Source of the DNA: Ancistrus triradiatus
Taxonomy: Eukaryota > Chordata > Actinopteri > Siluriformes > Loricariidae
DNA: 64,000 nt
Assembly: GCA_025084515.1 (NCBI GenBank)
Contig: JAJAGP010000048.1
Coordinates: forward strand, 119,501-183,500
Direction of reading: 5' to 3'
Of this stretch, positions 1 to 11,875 are shown one piece after another. Every line of letters starts with the position of its first letter. Position 1 is the first letter of the stretch. A model generated the notes under the pieces. It was not told where the DNA came from. It was given only the letters and a program-made list of their open reading frames with translations, and did no database searches. A program made the translations under genes and the position numbers.

Positions 1-1244
1 AGTCTCGTACCCTCAGCCCAGTGTTGCAGGGACCAGGGTTTGATTACCAGTGGTGCATTTCGGACTCATGCAGACCCTAATCCAGCAAAGAAAAAGGGAA
101 AAAAAACAGTTTTACTTATGCAGACTATACTGCAGATTCTCAGGGATGCAAAGACCTGTGTCTAGACAGGTACGATCGTACCCTGTTATCTGAATTTTGG
201 GGGAAATTTAATCCCCTTACCAGCTACCCAAAGCTATAACCCGCTACAGCAAATGACTATCAGGGAAATGGCAGAGGTAGATGTTGTCCTGAATGGCTTC
301 TTATCTCCACCTTTTCCGCTTTCATTTTATTTAGTGGTTAAATACAAGTTAAATGTACAAGTTCCTTTATTTTGTGTTGTGGCAAGTAACAGGCATGAGG
401 GCCAATCAGAAAGTTCCCCGCACTACTATACTGCACTGACGTCGAGGGTTTTGAACATAAAAGAACGAGATAGGACTTTTTGAGACGAAACAATGGAAAC
501 AGGCTCTCGCCACCCAAATATTCACTATCCAAACCATTTTCCAGAATGAGACACGTTTATCGTTTAATGAAAGTGTAGTATGTTGCAAATAAAGTCTTGA
601 CAGATTGAAACTCGTCTCCAGACAAAATTCACTGTCTGAAAACAATATGTAAACCACAGGGCTTTTCCAAAAAAGAGGTTTTCCAAGAACGAGAATAAAA
701 GCCACACGGAATCTGATAAGGTGTGTACGTTGTTCCATGTTTTTTGGGCGTAGGCTCTCCATATGTTAGAACTAACACTGATCTGTCAGCATCAGGACGT
801 GGAAACAAAGGTAACCGTGTTTGTTATTCCAACAAGACTCGCCCACATGCCGACTGCATGCTGTGTGTTTGTGTAAACGACAAATTACACCTCTTCCTAT
901 TAACTGGTCAGACATGGTCAGCAGCTTCCTATCCACAGCTGGGCTGATGATCATCCAGGTCTCTCATTCTGCTTAAACTAATAAGTATCACCAGGGGGGT
1001 ACGTCATATTCGTATTCATATTCGACACTGCTGGACTTTATGGGCATTTCCAAAGGGAAAACGGATCCACAAAACTTCTGAACACAAATTGATAACAGAG
1101 ACAGACCTCACCTTGCCACAGGTGAGGTACGAATAAGGCTAGCTCAGTAGGTAGAGAGCGGTTTGCAGTCCTGAGTTCCAGGCTCATTTACCTCTGCTGA
1201 GGGGTGATCTGTTATTTAGTTACGGAGTTGTGTTCAGTGGTTGG

Positions 1245-1890
1245 CACTGCAGAAGTCCAGAAGTGGTTTTCTGGCACCGTTCAAGTCAAAACGTAGCTCA
1301 GAAGTGTTTTCCTGGCAGCACAGAAATCCAGAGGTGTTTTCCTGGCACTGTAGAATTCCAGAAGTGCTTTCCTAGCGACCTATAAGCCCACCAGTGGTTT
1401 CTTGGCACCATCCAAGTCCAAAAGTGGTTCCTGGCACTGTAGAATTCCAGAAGTGTTTTCCTGGCACCCTACAAGTCCAGAAGTGACTTCCTGGCACCCT
1501 AGAATTCCTAAAGTGGTTTCCTGGCACCATTAAAATCCAGAAGTGCTTTCTTGGGACTGTAGAATTCCAGAATTGTTTCCCTCACACCGTACAAGGCCAG
1601 AAGTGTTTCCTGCCACCCTAAAAGTCCAAAAGTGGTTCCTGGCAGTGTAGAATTCCAGAAGTGACTTTCTGGCACCCTAGAATTCCCAAAGTGGTTTCTT
1701 GGCACCCTTAAAATCCAGAAGTGGTTTCCTGGCACTGTCAAAGTTCAGAAGTGCTTTCCTGGAACCATACAAGTCCAGAAGTGATTTCCTGGCATCCTAG
1801 AAGATCAGCAGTGGTTTGCTGGCATTGTAGATCCCCAGATGCAGTTTCCTGGCACCCAAGAAGTCCAGAAATGGTTTCCTGGCACTTTTG
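1245..1890. repeat. 30-bp minisatellite, about 21 units
   Basis: Tandem, diverged units of about 30 bp built on 'ccagaagtggtttcctggca' followed by a variable ten bases such as 'ccctagaatt' or 'ctgtagaatt'. Because 30 is divisible by three, one minus-strand frame stays open across many units and gives a periodic 10-residue peptide, which is not evidence for a gene. A further partial unit appears at 2095-2125, on the far side of a SINE insertion. Confidence 0.9.
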
Positions 1891-1900
1891 AATTTGTGGG

Positions 1901-2094
1901 ACTGTGGTAGCCTAGCGGTTAAGGTACTGGTCTCTGGACCAGAAGGTCCGGGGTTCAAATCCCACCTCTGCCAAGCTGCCACTGTTGGGTCCTTGAGCAA
2001 GACCCTTAACCCACAATTGCTTGGTTTGTGAGACTGTATCAGTTGTAAGTCGCTCTGGATAAGGGTGTCTGCTAAATGCTGTAAATGTAAATGT
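1901..2094 (+). mobile_element. tRNA-derived SINE (inserted in minisatellite)
   Basis: The head reads 'gtggtagcctagcggttaag' and continues to a B-box-like 'ggttcaaatccc', then a body containing 'gccactgttgggtccttgag', and a tail with 'cgctctggataagggtgtct' followed by 'gctaaatgctgtaaatg'. The direct repeat 'tgaatt' flanks it at 1889-1894 and 2096-2101, consistent with a target-site duplication. Minisatellite sequence resumes immediately after the tail. This is the best reference copy of the SINE family in the window. Confidence 0.85.
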
Positions 2095-5000
2095 ATGAAT
2101 TCCAGAAGTAGCTCCTGACACCAACAGTCCAGATGTTGTGTGGATTGCTTTCGTTCTACCCCTAAGGTCCAGCCATTGTGCTCCACCTTGACAAACGATC
2201 CCAAGTTTCAGCACACCTGTGGTCACATGACACAGACCACGGCTGCCCCATGGCCCCATGGCTTTGACATTAACATTACATGTAGCTGATCATCAGGCCA
2301 AACCCCAACATCTCAGGTCAGAACTGTGACTGGGTTTGGTTTTAATTCCTTTTTATGTAAAACACCGATATACTGGAGTGTTTTGGTTCATTGACATGTT
2401 GCACCATCCACGTTAAGGCATGTTCGCCCTGCAGGGATGTGATTGGTAGAGATGAAGATTAAAGCTTCTGAGAGCCAATCAGAATCCTCAGTGTTCTACA
2501 GCTGACTATCAGATTAGATTTAATCCAGTTCGGCTCAGGCTCGAAAGATCTTCTTTCTCACTCATACAACGACACACAGGTCTCTGCATAAAACTATAAA
2601 ACAGCTTTATGCAGGACTTTGGGCATCCCTGTTAAAATGATATGTTTTGTTGATTTTATAAAGACATACATTAAAACCCTAACCTTAAATATCTGTACCT
2701 ACAGTACGATAAGGATCATTCAACATAAATCAGATTCCTAACCTTACATAAAGTAAATCTATCAGACTCTAATTTTGGCAATAGCAGCCTTAAGGCCTTC
2801 ATCAGTCCCTCCTCACACCAGCTAAGATCTAGTGAGGTGACCCAGATCACCAGCTTATAAAAAGCAGAGCATTGTGGGTTTGTTTGGAGCTGTCCTTGGT
2901 GCTGACACAAGCTTTCTGTGTCCCAGTTCACAAACATGAAGCTAGAAAGGATCAGAAAGTGCATTAATGCATTAGAAAGGCATCCAAGAAAAAGCGAACT
3001 GAATTCAAATGATCATTGTGGGACAGTACAAATCTGAATCCATCACCCATGACCCTGAGATGCTTCATCGTTCGTTGCATTTAGACCTGCGTTAGTCATG
3101 CGAATACCAGGTGTGCAGTTATACCCAGACAAATCAAAAAAATAAATGAAAAAGGATATCCTTTATGATGACCCTTTATGATTAAAACACGGCTCTAATT
3201 AAGAAAACAAGATCATAGCTGTTTCAAATCGCAACATCTGAGACTAGATTCAACCAACCAACCATCACTCACTCAGTCGTTCGTGTTTTCAGCTGTATCT
3301 CTCGTGCATTTGCATATCATTTGCATGCAGTTTTCATGTGAAAATACCATTTATATTTACTTCACAGTAGCACAAACTATGGGACTATGGTAATGTCTGC
3401 TCAACGTCAACGTCTGAATACAATGTTTTCTGTTCACATCTGGTCTGATATATCTGCTCTTTCACATCTCCAGCACTCACCCCGTGGATTATATTTCCAG
3501 ATCAGACAGCTAAAGGCTGAGTGTTTTGAGCACACACTTGGTCCAATAGATCAAACCTGTGTAATCCATGCCTGGGTCGATGTAGCACAGAGCTGCAGAA
3601 CAGAGTAAATCTTCTATCTTACAGGTTCATTACAGATGTCCAGGAGTTTATACAGACAATAAACAAGATTAATGGAGTTGTTTACTGACTCCACCCTGTC
3701 AGGGAGGAGGAGCTGCCTTTCCACAACAGTCTGGATTTCTGATAATATCTTCACGTACAGGAAGGGAAAATACTTCTGTGCCGGTATGAAACCATGAAAC
3801 TGATATTAGTAGAAGGTCCTGATACCTCCTGTAATAGCTGGCTGAATGGTGGTGCACGGTTCCGACGCTCCACACCTTGGATCCCTTTTTTCTTAACACC
3901 CCAGATAATTACACATACTAAAATCTCCTGCCTTTTGCTCATATCAAGACTCTTCCACAACCTGCTATACCTAAAATTAGTTTGCTCTGGGTTTAGCTCC
4001 AGAAGTATTCCACTTCTTCTAGCATGCTTCCAGAATTAATGCTTGGTCAAACCCCTGTCTGTGGCGTCCGGTACCTTCTGTCTCATCTATATTTGTTTTC
4101 TGCCTCACCACAGGCTTCCAACTACCGTGTTTCCTGTTGTGTCCAGGAGGCTGGGTCTGTGGCAGCACAAGCAGCCCATGGATGCCCCTCACGTGGCAAC
4201 TAGTAGAGTTATCCTTAACAGTACTCAGACTGTATTAGGTAGCACATCATCAGAGTGAAAACTAAACCCGAATATGTCGGCAAACAGAGATAATCACTTC
4301 TGTTACAGTTACAGTCTTTATTATTCATGATCCAGTCTAAACTCCAGTGCTTGTTGCTTTTGCACTACCCAAGAGGGTCATTATTCACATCAGATCAATT
4401 GCAAGTCACTTTAGAAAAAAACACACCATGGATTAACGTCTGCGTTTGTCCTGTACATCTCTGTCTGATCAAATAGGACAGCAGGAACTACTGAGAGACA
4501 GTGACGTGATTTATGAGGTGTGTCATGTCCCACCCAAAGAGAGCACGACCTGAACCGTGCATGCATATCAGATCATGACTCAGTTACTTGTGCTGCAAGA
4601 AAACAACAGTGTGATGGGCAGCTACGTCTGCAGCACTTCAGGCACAACAGATCTGATAGGGCACTAAATAAGAGCTTTTATACTGTAATGATTTGGCACA
4701 GCAGGCCTCCTTGACCACGTCAGGCTGGCTCGCGCTCCGCTCAGCAGATGCTTGTGCATTAAGCTCTCTGCATTACTGCAGATCCCATTTAGAGAGATGA
4801 AGTCACCAGAGGGTCAGAGACAGTGTCGTGTGCCAGCAGCGAAATGGTTGAAATGGTTACTCCGTCTAATCGATGAGGACAAACAAAACATCTAATTAGC
4901 AAAAACTTCCACATCACTCAAAGTATGTATGCCTGGGCACCAAGGCTTCGCAGAAATAAGAACAGCAGCAACCAGAGCCAACTGAGAGAAACCGAGCTTG

Positions 5001-5759
5001 TTCAACACAAACACCAGCAAGATGTCGAGATGCTGCTGGGGATGGCAAGGGCTGTCCATGGCAGGGCTGGGTAGGGGTTGTTGTTGTCTTATGCCTGTGA
5101 GAATCCCGACCCAGATTGAAGGCACAGACACTTAAACCCAGGTGCCCCTGGGCTACCATACTGCCTCTGTGCCAACCAAGCGCCATTCCTACACCACCTG
5201 TTCTCCAGCTTTTCATCACCCTGCTCTTTTTGTTAACTCCAGCTGTAATTTTCACCACAACCCTTCTAATACCCTAAGAATTAGTAGGGACAGAACACAA
5301 CATAAAGGTTCTGTGACACCCAAAACTAACAGCACCCCTGGCCAGGGTACTTTCAAGTGGAATCTAATGGAAAGGAAAAAGTTTTAGACAAACTATCAGA
5401 TTGATGCTGCAGCCTAATGCCTGCTTCGACTTGCCAGCTCATTAAAAATCTCTCCTGAGACCAAAATATGTGAAAGAACACAAATAAACCAAAGCATTAA
5501 GTGCAGAAACAGGGCTGGGAAACACCAAGCCTGATTTTAACTCCCTTAAGGATAGTGACAAAGCCCTAATTAGGCATGTTTCAGGACCTGTCTCATTCAG
5601 AAGCTAGGGTTAGAGAGGCATGAAGCTCCCATTTCATTGTGGCACCATTTTAATCCTTGCTCTACATACACAGGGTGGGTTAATTTATATATTATGTACT
5701 CTTAGCTTTGGACAAACCCAAAAGCTAGAAGATTATACATAGATTATATAACGATATTC

Positions 5760-6110
5760 CTTAGTCTTAAGGCCAAATATATGTGGACACCCACTGTAAT
5801 AGCCTGAGAATAGTCAGCTTATGTTTTTATAGCCGTGCATCTTCATAAATGAGCAGCAGATCAAAGAGCTCACTGGGTTAGTCTGGCACTGCCCTAGGAT
5901 GCCACCTTTTAAACACATCAATCTGTCCAAATTCTGCCTTTCTAGCAGCGCCATCATAAGAACTGTCTGTCAAAAGTTTCATCAATCTTGGTTTGAAGGC
6001 TGAGTAAATGCACACAAGCCTAAGAACACCACATACTGGTTTAAAGCAACGTCACTGGGCTCTGCAGCAGTCCAGTCTGAAGGAGTCTGCCAGCCTGCTG
6101 AAATACCCAC
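5760..6110. mobile_element. Decayed Tc1-like transposon fragment
   Basis: The left part carries 'atatatgtggacaccc', close to a common fish Tc1/mariner-type terminal sequence. The stretch near 6010-6075 resembles the part of a Tc1-like transposase gene upstream of the first catalytic Asp (coding for HKPK followed further on by a W-L-Q-like segment). No open frame survives. Assignment is from remembered family resemblance only. Confidence 0.35.
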
Positions 6111-7755
6111 AGAACAAGGAAAGTGAATCCCTAAAGCTCCAAAATAAGCAGAAATAAGAGTGGAGGTTCCTGTAGCAGGAACAGAGGATCAACAGCCATG
6201 GTTTTCACTGAATCATGGCTCAACGCTGTGGTCAAGGTCACATCTCAGGCCGAGTTCTCACTCCAAACAGCATGTGCCAGATCTCTCAGCCATCGTCATC
6301 GGGGTCCGAATGACCAAGACAAGTCTAATCAGGATATGTTTTAACAAGCACAAGCTGAATTTCAATCTTCTCATGCTATTTATACTTGGCACAGGTACAG
6401 GATCCAACAGTGTTTGCCAACAAAGCAGGCGTGGTGTGAACACCACCAGCAGGGTTTGAGGAAAGGTTTGGTGAAACATCAGTGGCTCTTCTAACCTCCA
6501 TTAAAGTCAGGCAGCCAGAGACACATACAGAGTATGAGTTTAACTTCTCTTTTTGCGTTAAGCTACAAGTGGATCAAATCTTCTCCATAAATTCATAACC
6601 TGCATTATTAAACATCTGCTACTCACAAGATATCCAGATATCTAAATATCCAACTGTTTTTTCTTCTACTGATATAGTTTTGTTCTTATTTAATGTTATC
6701 TCATATAACATACTATTACAGTTTTACATATGATTTTATTTTTTATATTATTTTACATTGCTGTCTATTAAACCACATCAGCAAGTAACCACTGTACGAC
6801 CGGTGTATTGTGAGGATGCCTTGGAATTCTCGACTGCTTTTGACCCTTGTCGTCCTGCATAATATCCTCTGCTTTGGCACTTTTGCCTTTCCACAGACAG
6901 CTGCCTAATTGCACGGTGTGTATACACACACACCCTTTGTTTCTTCCCCCCAGGTCTTCTTTCCTTGTGGTCTTTTCTGTCATTCAAGCACACTGTTGGT
7001 CTGTTTACCAACCACAGACCCACCTGCACAACTCGGAAGGTGGAAGCCCCAGGCAAGATGGAACAGATGCATAGTTTGGCCATCAGAAACGCAGATGTAA
7101 GCAGATTCAAGACCAGGAATGACTCTTGGGAAGTCTGCACTCTAGGCACACATAACCTAGGAATTCCTGCCTCCTGGAATCCAACCAATAAACAAACCTC
7201 ACCTTGCCAGTGGTGGGATACGAACCAGGGAGGCTCTGCACTGGGAATCCGTGCTCTACAAACTGAGCCACTCTGGTTCTTTCTGCCTCACCAGGGGCAT
7301 CCACCTTCGAGTTCCATCCAAGTCAGGGTGCAGGGTCTTTACCAGTCCAAGCTATCCAGGGGTGCCCCCACTTCACAGAAAAGATCATAGTGATGACATG
7401 CACAAGGACAAAAAATGAAAAACAAAAGGTGTATGCATGTATGTATGCAGTGTGGAAAGGGAAAAAGGTCAAAAGCAGACAAGACAGCAGGAGGAGCATC
7501 CTGACAGGTACTACCAGTTTATTACGATGTTATTGTGGTTCTCCGAGAACTGCTGTTCCACTACTGGTACTGCTTTATGGTTCCTGAACCATGGTACGAA
7601 CTTGTTCCGATGCCCTCTGTGTCCTCCAGGCTGACTCAATATCATTTTAAGGTTACTCTCATGATTACAAGGCTTTGGGGGAGGGAAGGAGACGCACCAA
7701 GACGCAAAACTGGTGCATTTACAGCATTAACACCAATAAAAACAACCCCACTTAC

Positions 7756-7916
7756 TTCCCCACGAAGTTCTCCAGCACGGAGCTCTTGCCCGCACTCTGG
7801 CCGCCCACCACGGCGATCTGAGGCAGGTCCAGGTTGGCGTTCTGCCCGATGGCCGCAAACGCATCTTGCATCCGGTTAACCAGAGGGATGAGATCCTCCA
7901 TACCGCGGTTCCCCAT
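7756..7916 (-). CDS. DNM1: Dynamin-1, first coding exon (partial gene)
   Basis: Dynamin is a large GTPase that assembles on the necks of clathrin-coated pits and severs vesicles; dynamin-1 is the main neuronal form. The minus-strand ATG at 7916 opens 53 codons plus two bases, starting MGNRGMEDLIPLVNR and containing the P-loop GGQSAGKSS at residues 38-46, followed by VLENFVG. The exon ends at a GT donor (gtaagt) whose G is at 7755, the same place dynamin exon 1 ends in other vertebrates. The remaining exons (rest of GTPase, stalk, PH, GED, proline-rich tail) lie beyond the left edge. The N-terminus alone does not separate DNM1 from DNM2 or DNM3; paralogue choice rests on the head-to-head position with CIZ1, as in the human DNM1-CIZ1 pair. 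Confidence 0.9.
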
Positions 7917-10700
7917 TCTTCTTTCCTTTCTGTCTATCTGTCTGTTCGCACCGCGGTTCTGTTCGGTTCTTATCCGAGGAGATGAAGCTCAGAGCTGTTG
8001 GGGTTTTTCAGAGTGTTTGGGTTTTATGGTGTTCCTCATGCAGCCTCATCCTCTGTCCTTCTCTGTAGGCTCCCTCCGCAATCCGCCAGGCGACGAGATC
8101 TCCGCTTCACCGTGCACGAGAGCCGGGTTGCCAGATACGTGGTGTTATTAAAAAAATCCCTGACTACGCATAAGTCCTCTCATTTCTTACTTCAGTTCTT
8201 TACTTAAGTACTAAAGTAAAATATTAATAATCTGATAAAAAAGATATGCATCTTTTTACATTAATAGTACGCAATATTTTTTTTTACTCCTCACTGTTTG
8301 CGTATACGCTATAACTTCTTATTCTTTATTTTATTATGCTCTTCATAATATTTCATCTTAATTAGATAATTTGGTTAATTCTTACGTATAACATCTAAGT
8401 CACCCAAGGCCAGGTCCCTTTTTGAGTCTTGGTCCTAACAAAGTTTCTTCCTTATAATGTTTAAGGAGTTTTTCCTTACCACTGTCACCCTAGGCTTGAT
8501 CAATTTGGGATTGGCCTTATAATTTAGAAGATAATCTGAAAGGGTAAAGCTGCTTTGAGACAATGCTCCATAAAAAAGTGTTATAGAAATAAAGCTGATT
8601 TGATTTGACATATATATGTACTTCAGCAATGCGAGTCAGCACTCTGAGCTACATGGGTTCAGATCCCACCTCAGGTGAGGTGAGGTTTGTGCTGTCTTCC
8701 ATGGTGACCAATTAGGTTCAGGTGCCCAGTAATGACCATCAGGCTTCCCTGGCACTATTTGTGATATGCCAGACCCGAAGTCTGAGAACTCAGGCTTGGA
8801 GTGTGAGTAGTTTGTATGATTACAAAAAAAAAAATCATAATAAAGCAGTTATACAAACAAAACTAATTTCTGTTTAATAGACCAAACATTATAGAAACAT
8901 TGGCTATTTTGCCAAGACAATTTTGGAATTTTGAAATGCATCTAAATATCTTCAATGGGAAAGGGTGCTGAAAGGGAATTCAGGCTCAATAAAAAATATA
9001 TTACACTGGGCCCACCAAAATTTTTTTTAAATGTTGCAATACATATTTTAGAGACCCTATCACTTACAGGTTCTTATAATCATCCTAACTTACTCCCATA
9101 CAGCTCCTCTGCACATGGAGCACCCCTGGTCTGACAAGATGTGAATCGGAAATATTTGGACAGAGACAGAACTCAACACTTTTTGCAACTTGGGACACAG
9201 ACCTTTAACCCAAGCTTGCCAGAGGCAGGATACGAACCTGCAGTCTACTGGTCCCATGATTGCCGGCACCCGATCAGTAATACAATGCCTTGCCAGAGGC
9301 TTCAGACTTCCTTGTGTCACCAGAAGGTTACTATGCTTGGTGTTTTTCAGATTGATCTTACACTTTGTGACTTAGGACATACAGGAGGAACATTTGTTTA
9401 GAAATAAAACAACTACAGCTATGTGTTTCAATCTGATATATAATAAAATAAACCTTTTCTATTACATTTAATCAAAATTGAGATTCTATCATTTTTGCTT
9501 TGTTAAAAAACATTTTTATTTGTTTGTTTTACCCAGAAAATATTAAAGATTTTAACTTACAGATATCTTAATTAAATGTATAAATGCAGATTAAGTTATA
9601 TTTAGGGCAGGGCTAGATTGATTAGTGCCTAGGCTGGATGAATCACACAAATCACTTCAGTGTAACTGTGAACCAAATATCTGGCAACCCTATGTCACCA
9701 CGGATATCAGTGCTCTTCTCCTCTTTCTCCGGTAGTTGGCGCAGTTGAAACGTCTATACCACATCAGTGCAGCATGAAAATGTAATAATACATCAAACAT
9801 CAGTGGATCAAACTGAGACAATTTGTAGTTCAGTATGTAGTTCAGTCATTTTGTCCTAATTACTGTTTATTACTGATTAAAACCTTTGATCTTTAGGTTC
9901 ACCTGTAGGACTAATGATCTGTCCATGGTGCTGAATATGATCCCTTAAACCCAAGCTTTGCCTTTCAACTCTTATTTATCAAACGCTGCTGTCTGAGTTC
10001 CCTAATCACCACCTGCTTGAGGAGTTTGGTATGTTCTCATGCGATTACCACCTCCCAAAACAGTTGGCTGGGTTTTATTTTATAATTACAGTACGTGACG
10101 GCTCTGCATGTAGCGGAGACGCCCTCTGGTGTTGAAAGACTTTACGTTCAGGTTCTGCGTCGTCACACTGACGTGTATTTACAAAAACGTGCGGAACGGC
10201 CACGGATTTTAACAAGGCTTGAATATATTTAGTAACACAAAGCCCAAACATTCAAGACGGCTACAAAACATGTTAACGGATTAATTGAAATGAATACTTA
10301 AGGTAATTTATAATGTGCTCAATTTTAATTATGTGCTTTAAAAAGACGTTCATTTGCAGTTAATCATCCAGTCCTGTAAACGGAGACATTGCCATAAACG
10401 CGTTCATGCGCTGTATCCCAAATAGCACTGTCAGTAATACCAAGTGCACTAAATAGGTGGTCAAGACCTATTGTTTGAGACCCTACGTAGTACACCTTAA
10501 TAGTAGGTATGGAGGCATTTGAAACACAACCACAACACCCTCGCTAAGCCGAGTTGGTGTAAATACCGGTATGTTAGCATAGCAGGTGCGCAGTCGGTTA
10601 TGTTTGACGGTGATTTTTTTTTATTCCCGCGTTTTTGTTTTGGTATTTTAACGTTTTCCTCTTTTGAAAGTCACAATCACTGTCCGAATCTGTAGCACTG
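7917..10700. other. DNM1-CIZ1 intergenic region
   Basis: Divergent spacer holding the DNM1 5' leader and promoter (upstream of 7916 on the minus strand) and the CIZ1 promoter at the right. In between are a minus-oriented copy of a dispersed fish repeat (8401-8610), tRNA-like fragments near 8625-8680 and 9217-9290 and AT-rich sequence. No coding exon was recognised. Confidence 0.6.
8401..8610 (-). repeat. Dispersed repeat, minus copy of the 46.26-kb element
   Basis: Reverse-complementing this stretch gives a sequence closely matching 46259-46455: 'tggagcattgtctcaaagca' then 'caatcccaaattga', 'caagcctagggtgacagtgg' and 'aggaccaagactcaaaaagg'. The two-copy match within the window proves repetitiveness. 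The family is common in fish genomes; its class is not decided here. Confidence 0.8.
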
Positions 10701-10805
10701 TGCGGAAAGAGCGCTTGCCTGTTGCTAATGCTAACGCCTTAGTTTGATTAGCTATGAAGACCAAATTGTGTTCTCTTTTTTAAGGGAGCTTGCACAAAGT
10801 TTTAG
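10700..10805 (+). other. CIZ1: Predicted CIZ1 5' noncoding exon / promoter region
   Basis: A strong donor (ag|gtaagt) follows position 10805, and the next good acceptor, a pyrimidine tract ending in 'cgtttag' at 11827, lies 48 bases before the CIZ1 start codon. This suggests a leader exon ending at 10805 spliced to 11828. The sequence upstream (about 10.5-10.8 kb) has more CpG than the surrounding introns, as expected for a housekeeping promoter. The transcription start is not visible; the left boundary given is nominal. Confidence 0.4.
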
Positions 10806-11875
10806 GTAAGTCATAAAACGTGCATTTAAAAGTGCATGTCGAATTGCTTGTGCTAACCGGACGGGATATTTAAATAGTAAGAAATAAGCTTTAACCACTG
10901 TTGTTAGCAAAATGGCTAACCTTAAGCATGTATTAATTCGTAGAGAAAATGCTTGCTGTTTCGAAGCGGTGTTTAGTGTTTGTGCTTTAATAGTAGAACA
11001 CCGAAGTTGTGCATTTTATGCTTAATTTCTGCTTCGATTTAGGTTTCATGTGTATTGCTGGTTAAAACAATATCCTAACTTTGTTTATTAGCCATAATTC
11101 TCGTTAAAGCTCGTTTTGTCCCTACCCGTTTTCCGAGCGGTCCCATCTTCTGTATTGTGACTGGATAGCCCAACAGTCTGGCAGGTTGGTTGGCCATTTA
11201 TAACGAGATAACGGGATAGTGGGATCCAATCAAAAGCGCGGGAGGCGGGATTTGTCGGAATACAAGTGGGGAAAACAACATTCAACGCGCTGCGAGCTGA
11301 ATTGCAGGTTTTATCGCTTTGTATTTATTTATTTCTTCTCACTGCTTTTAAATTATATTAACAGATTTATTTATATAATGATTATGATGTCAAATTTTCA
11401 TTACAGATTGAACAAGTCATGAGCTCTTTATAGACTCAGATGCAGCTTTTTGTTGGAAGTTACAGCCAGCTGTCTAATATTCACATGCGCTCAAGCAGGA
11501 ACAGCATACGGAGATACGTAGTTGCCTGTCTGGGGGAGGGGAGGTTGTTTGGGGGAGCATCCACTTGGTCTGCAACAACAAGCTGTTCTGAGGACTGAGT
11601 GATGATTGGGCGTCCCGTGAATCCCGGTGGATAAGCTGCAGTCCCCTAGATAAAGCGAGCAAAATATTAAATCATGTTAAATCTAAATCCCTGGCAAATT
11701 ATCGCTCAACAAGTCTAATTACAACCAATACGTCTTTGTTCTTACTGTCCAACGAACTGTACAGGCTGGTTAGCTGCTGCGTTCGCCCTCCCTCACTGTT
11801 TTCCCTTCCTTCTTTAAACTCGTTTAGAGAAATCTGTACGAAACCATCGTAGAAACATCAGGCAGCACCTTCAGG

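Larger units (their letters stand above)
1..7755 (-). other. DNM1: DNM1 intron 1 (partial), non-coding
   Basis: This stretch lies downstream of the first DNM1 exon on the minus strand, and no second dynamin exon is recognisable in it, so it reads as part of a long first intron. It contains the 30-bp minisatellite near 1.25-1.9 kb, a SINE inside that array, a decayed Tc1-like fragment near 5.76-6.1 kb, and tRNA-like SINE heads near 1137-1200 and 7200-7275. Short ORFs here show no recognisable domains. The call rests on position relative to the exon. Confidence 0.6.

Noticed and set aside
1508..1741. 77-codon minus ORF with a 10-residue repeat
   Set aside because: It is the minisatellite translated; a 30-bp period keeps the frame open by chance.
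1905..1975. Possible tRNA genes (A/B-box-like heads at 1.9, 7.2, 9.2, 25.0, 50.1, 56.0 and 63.3 kb)
   Set aside because: The heads are joined to conserved SINE bodies and tails or to degenerate repeats, and I could not fold a proper cloverleaf.
1797..2204. 135-codon minus ORF
   Set aside because: It spans the SINE and minisatellite; similar frames (LQSHKPSNCGLRVLLKDPTVA) recur at every minus-strand SINE copy.
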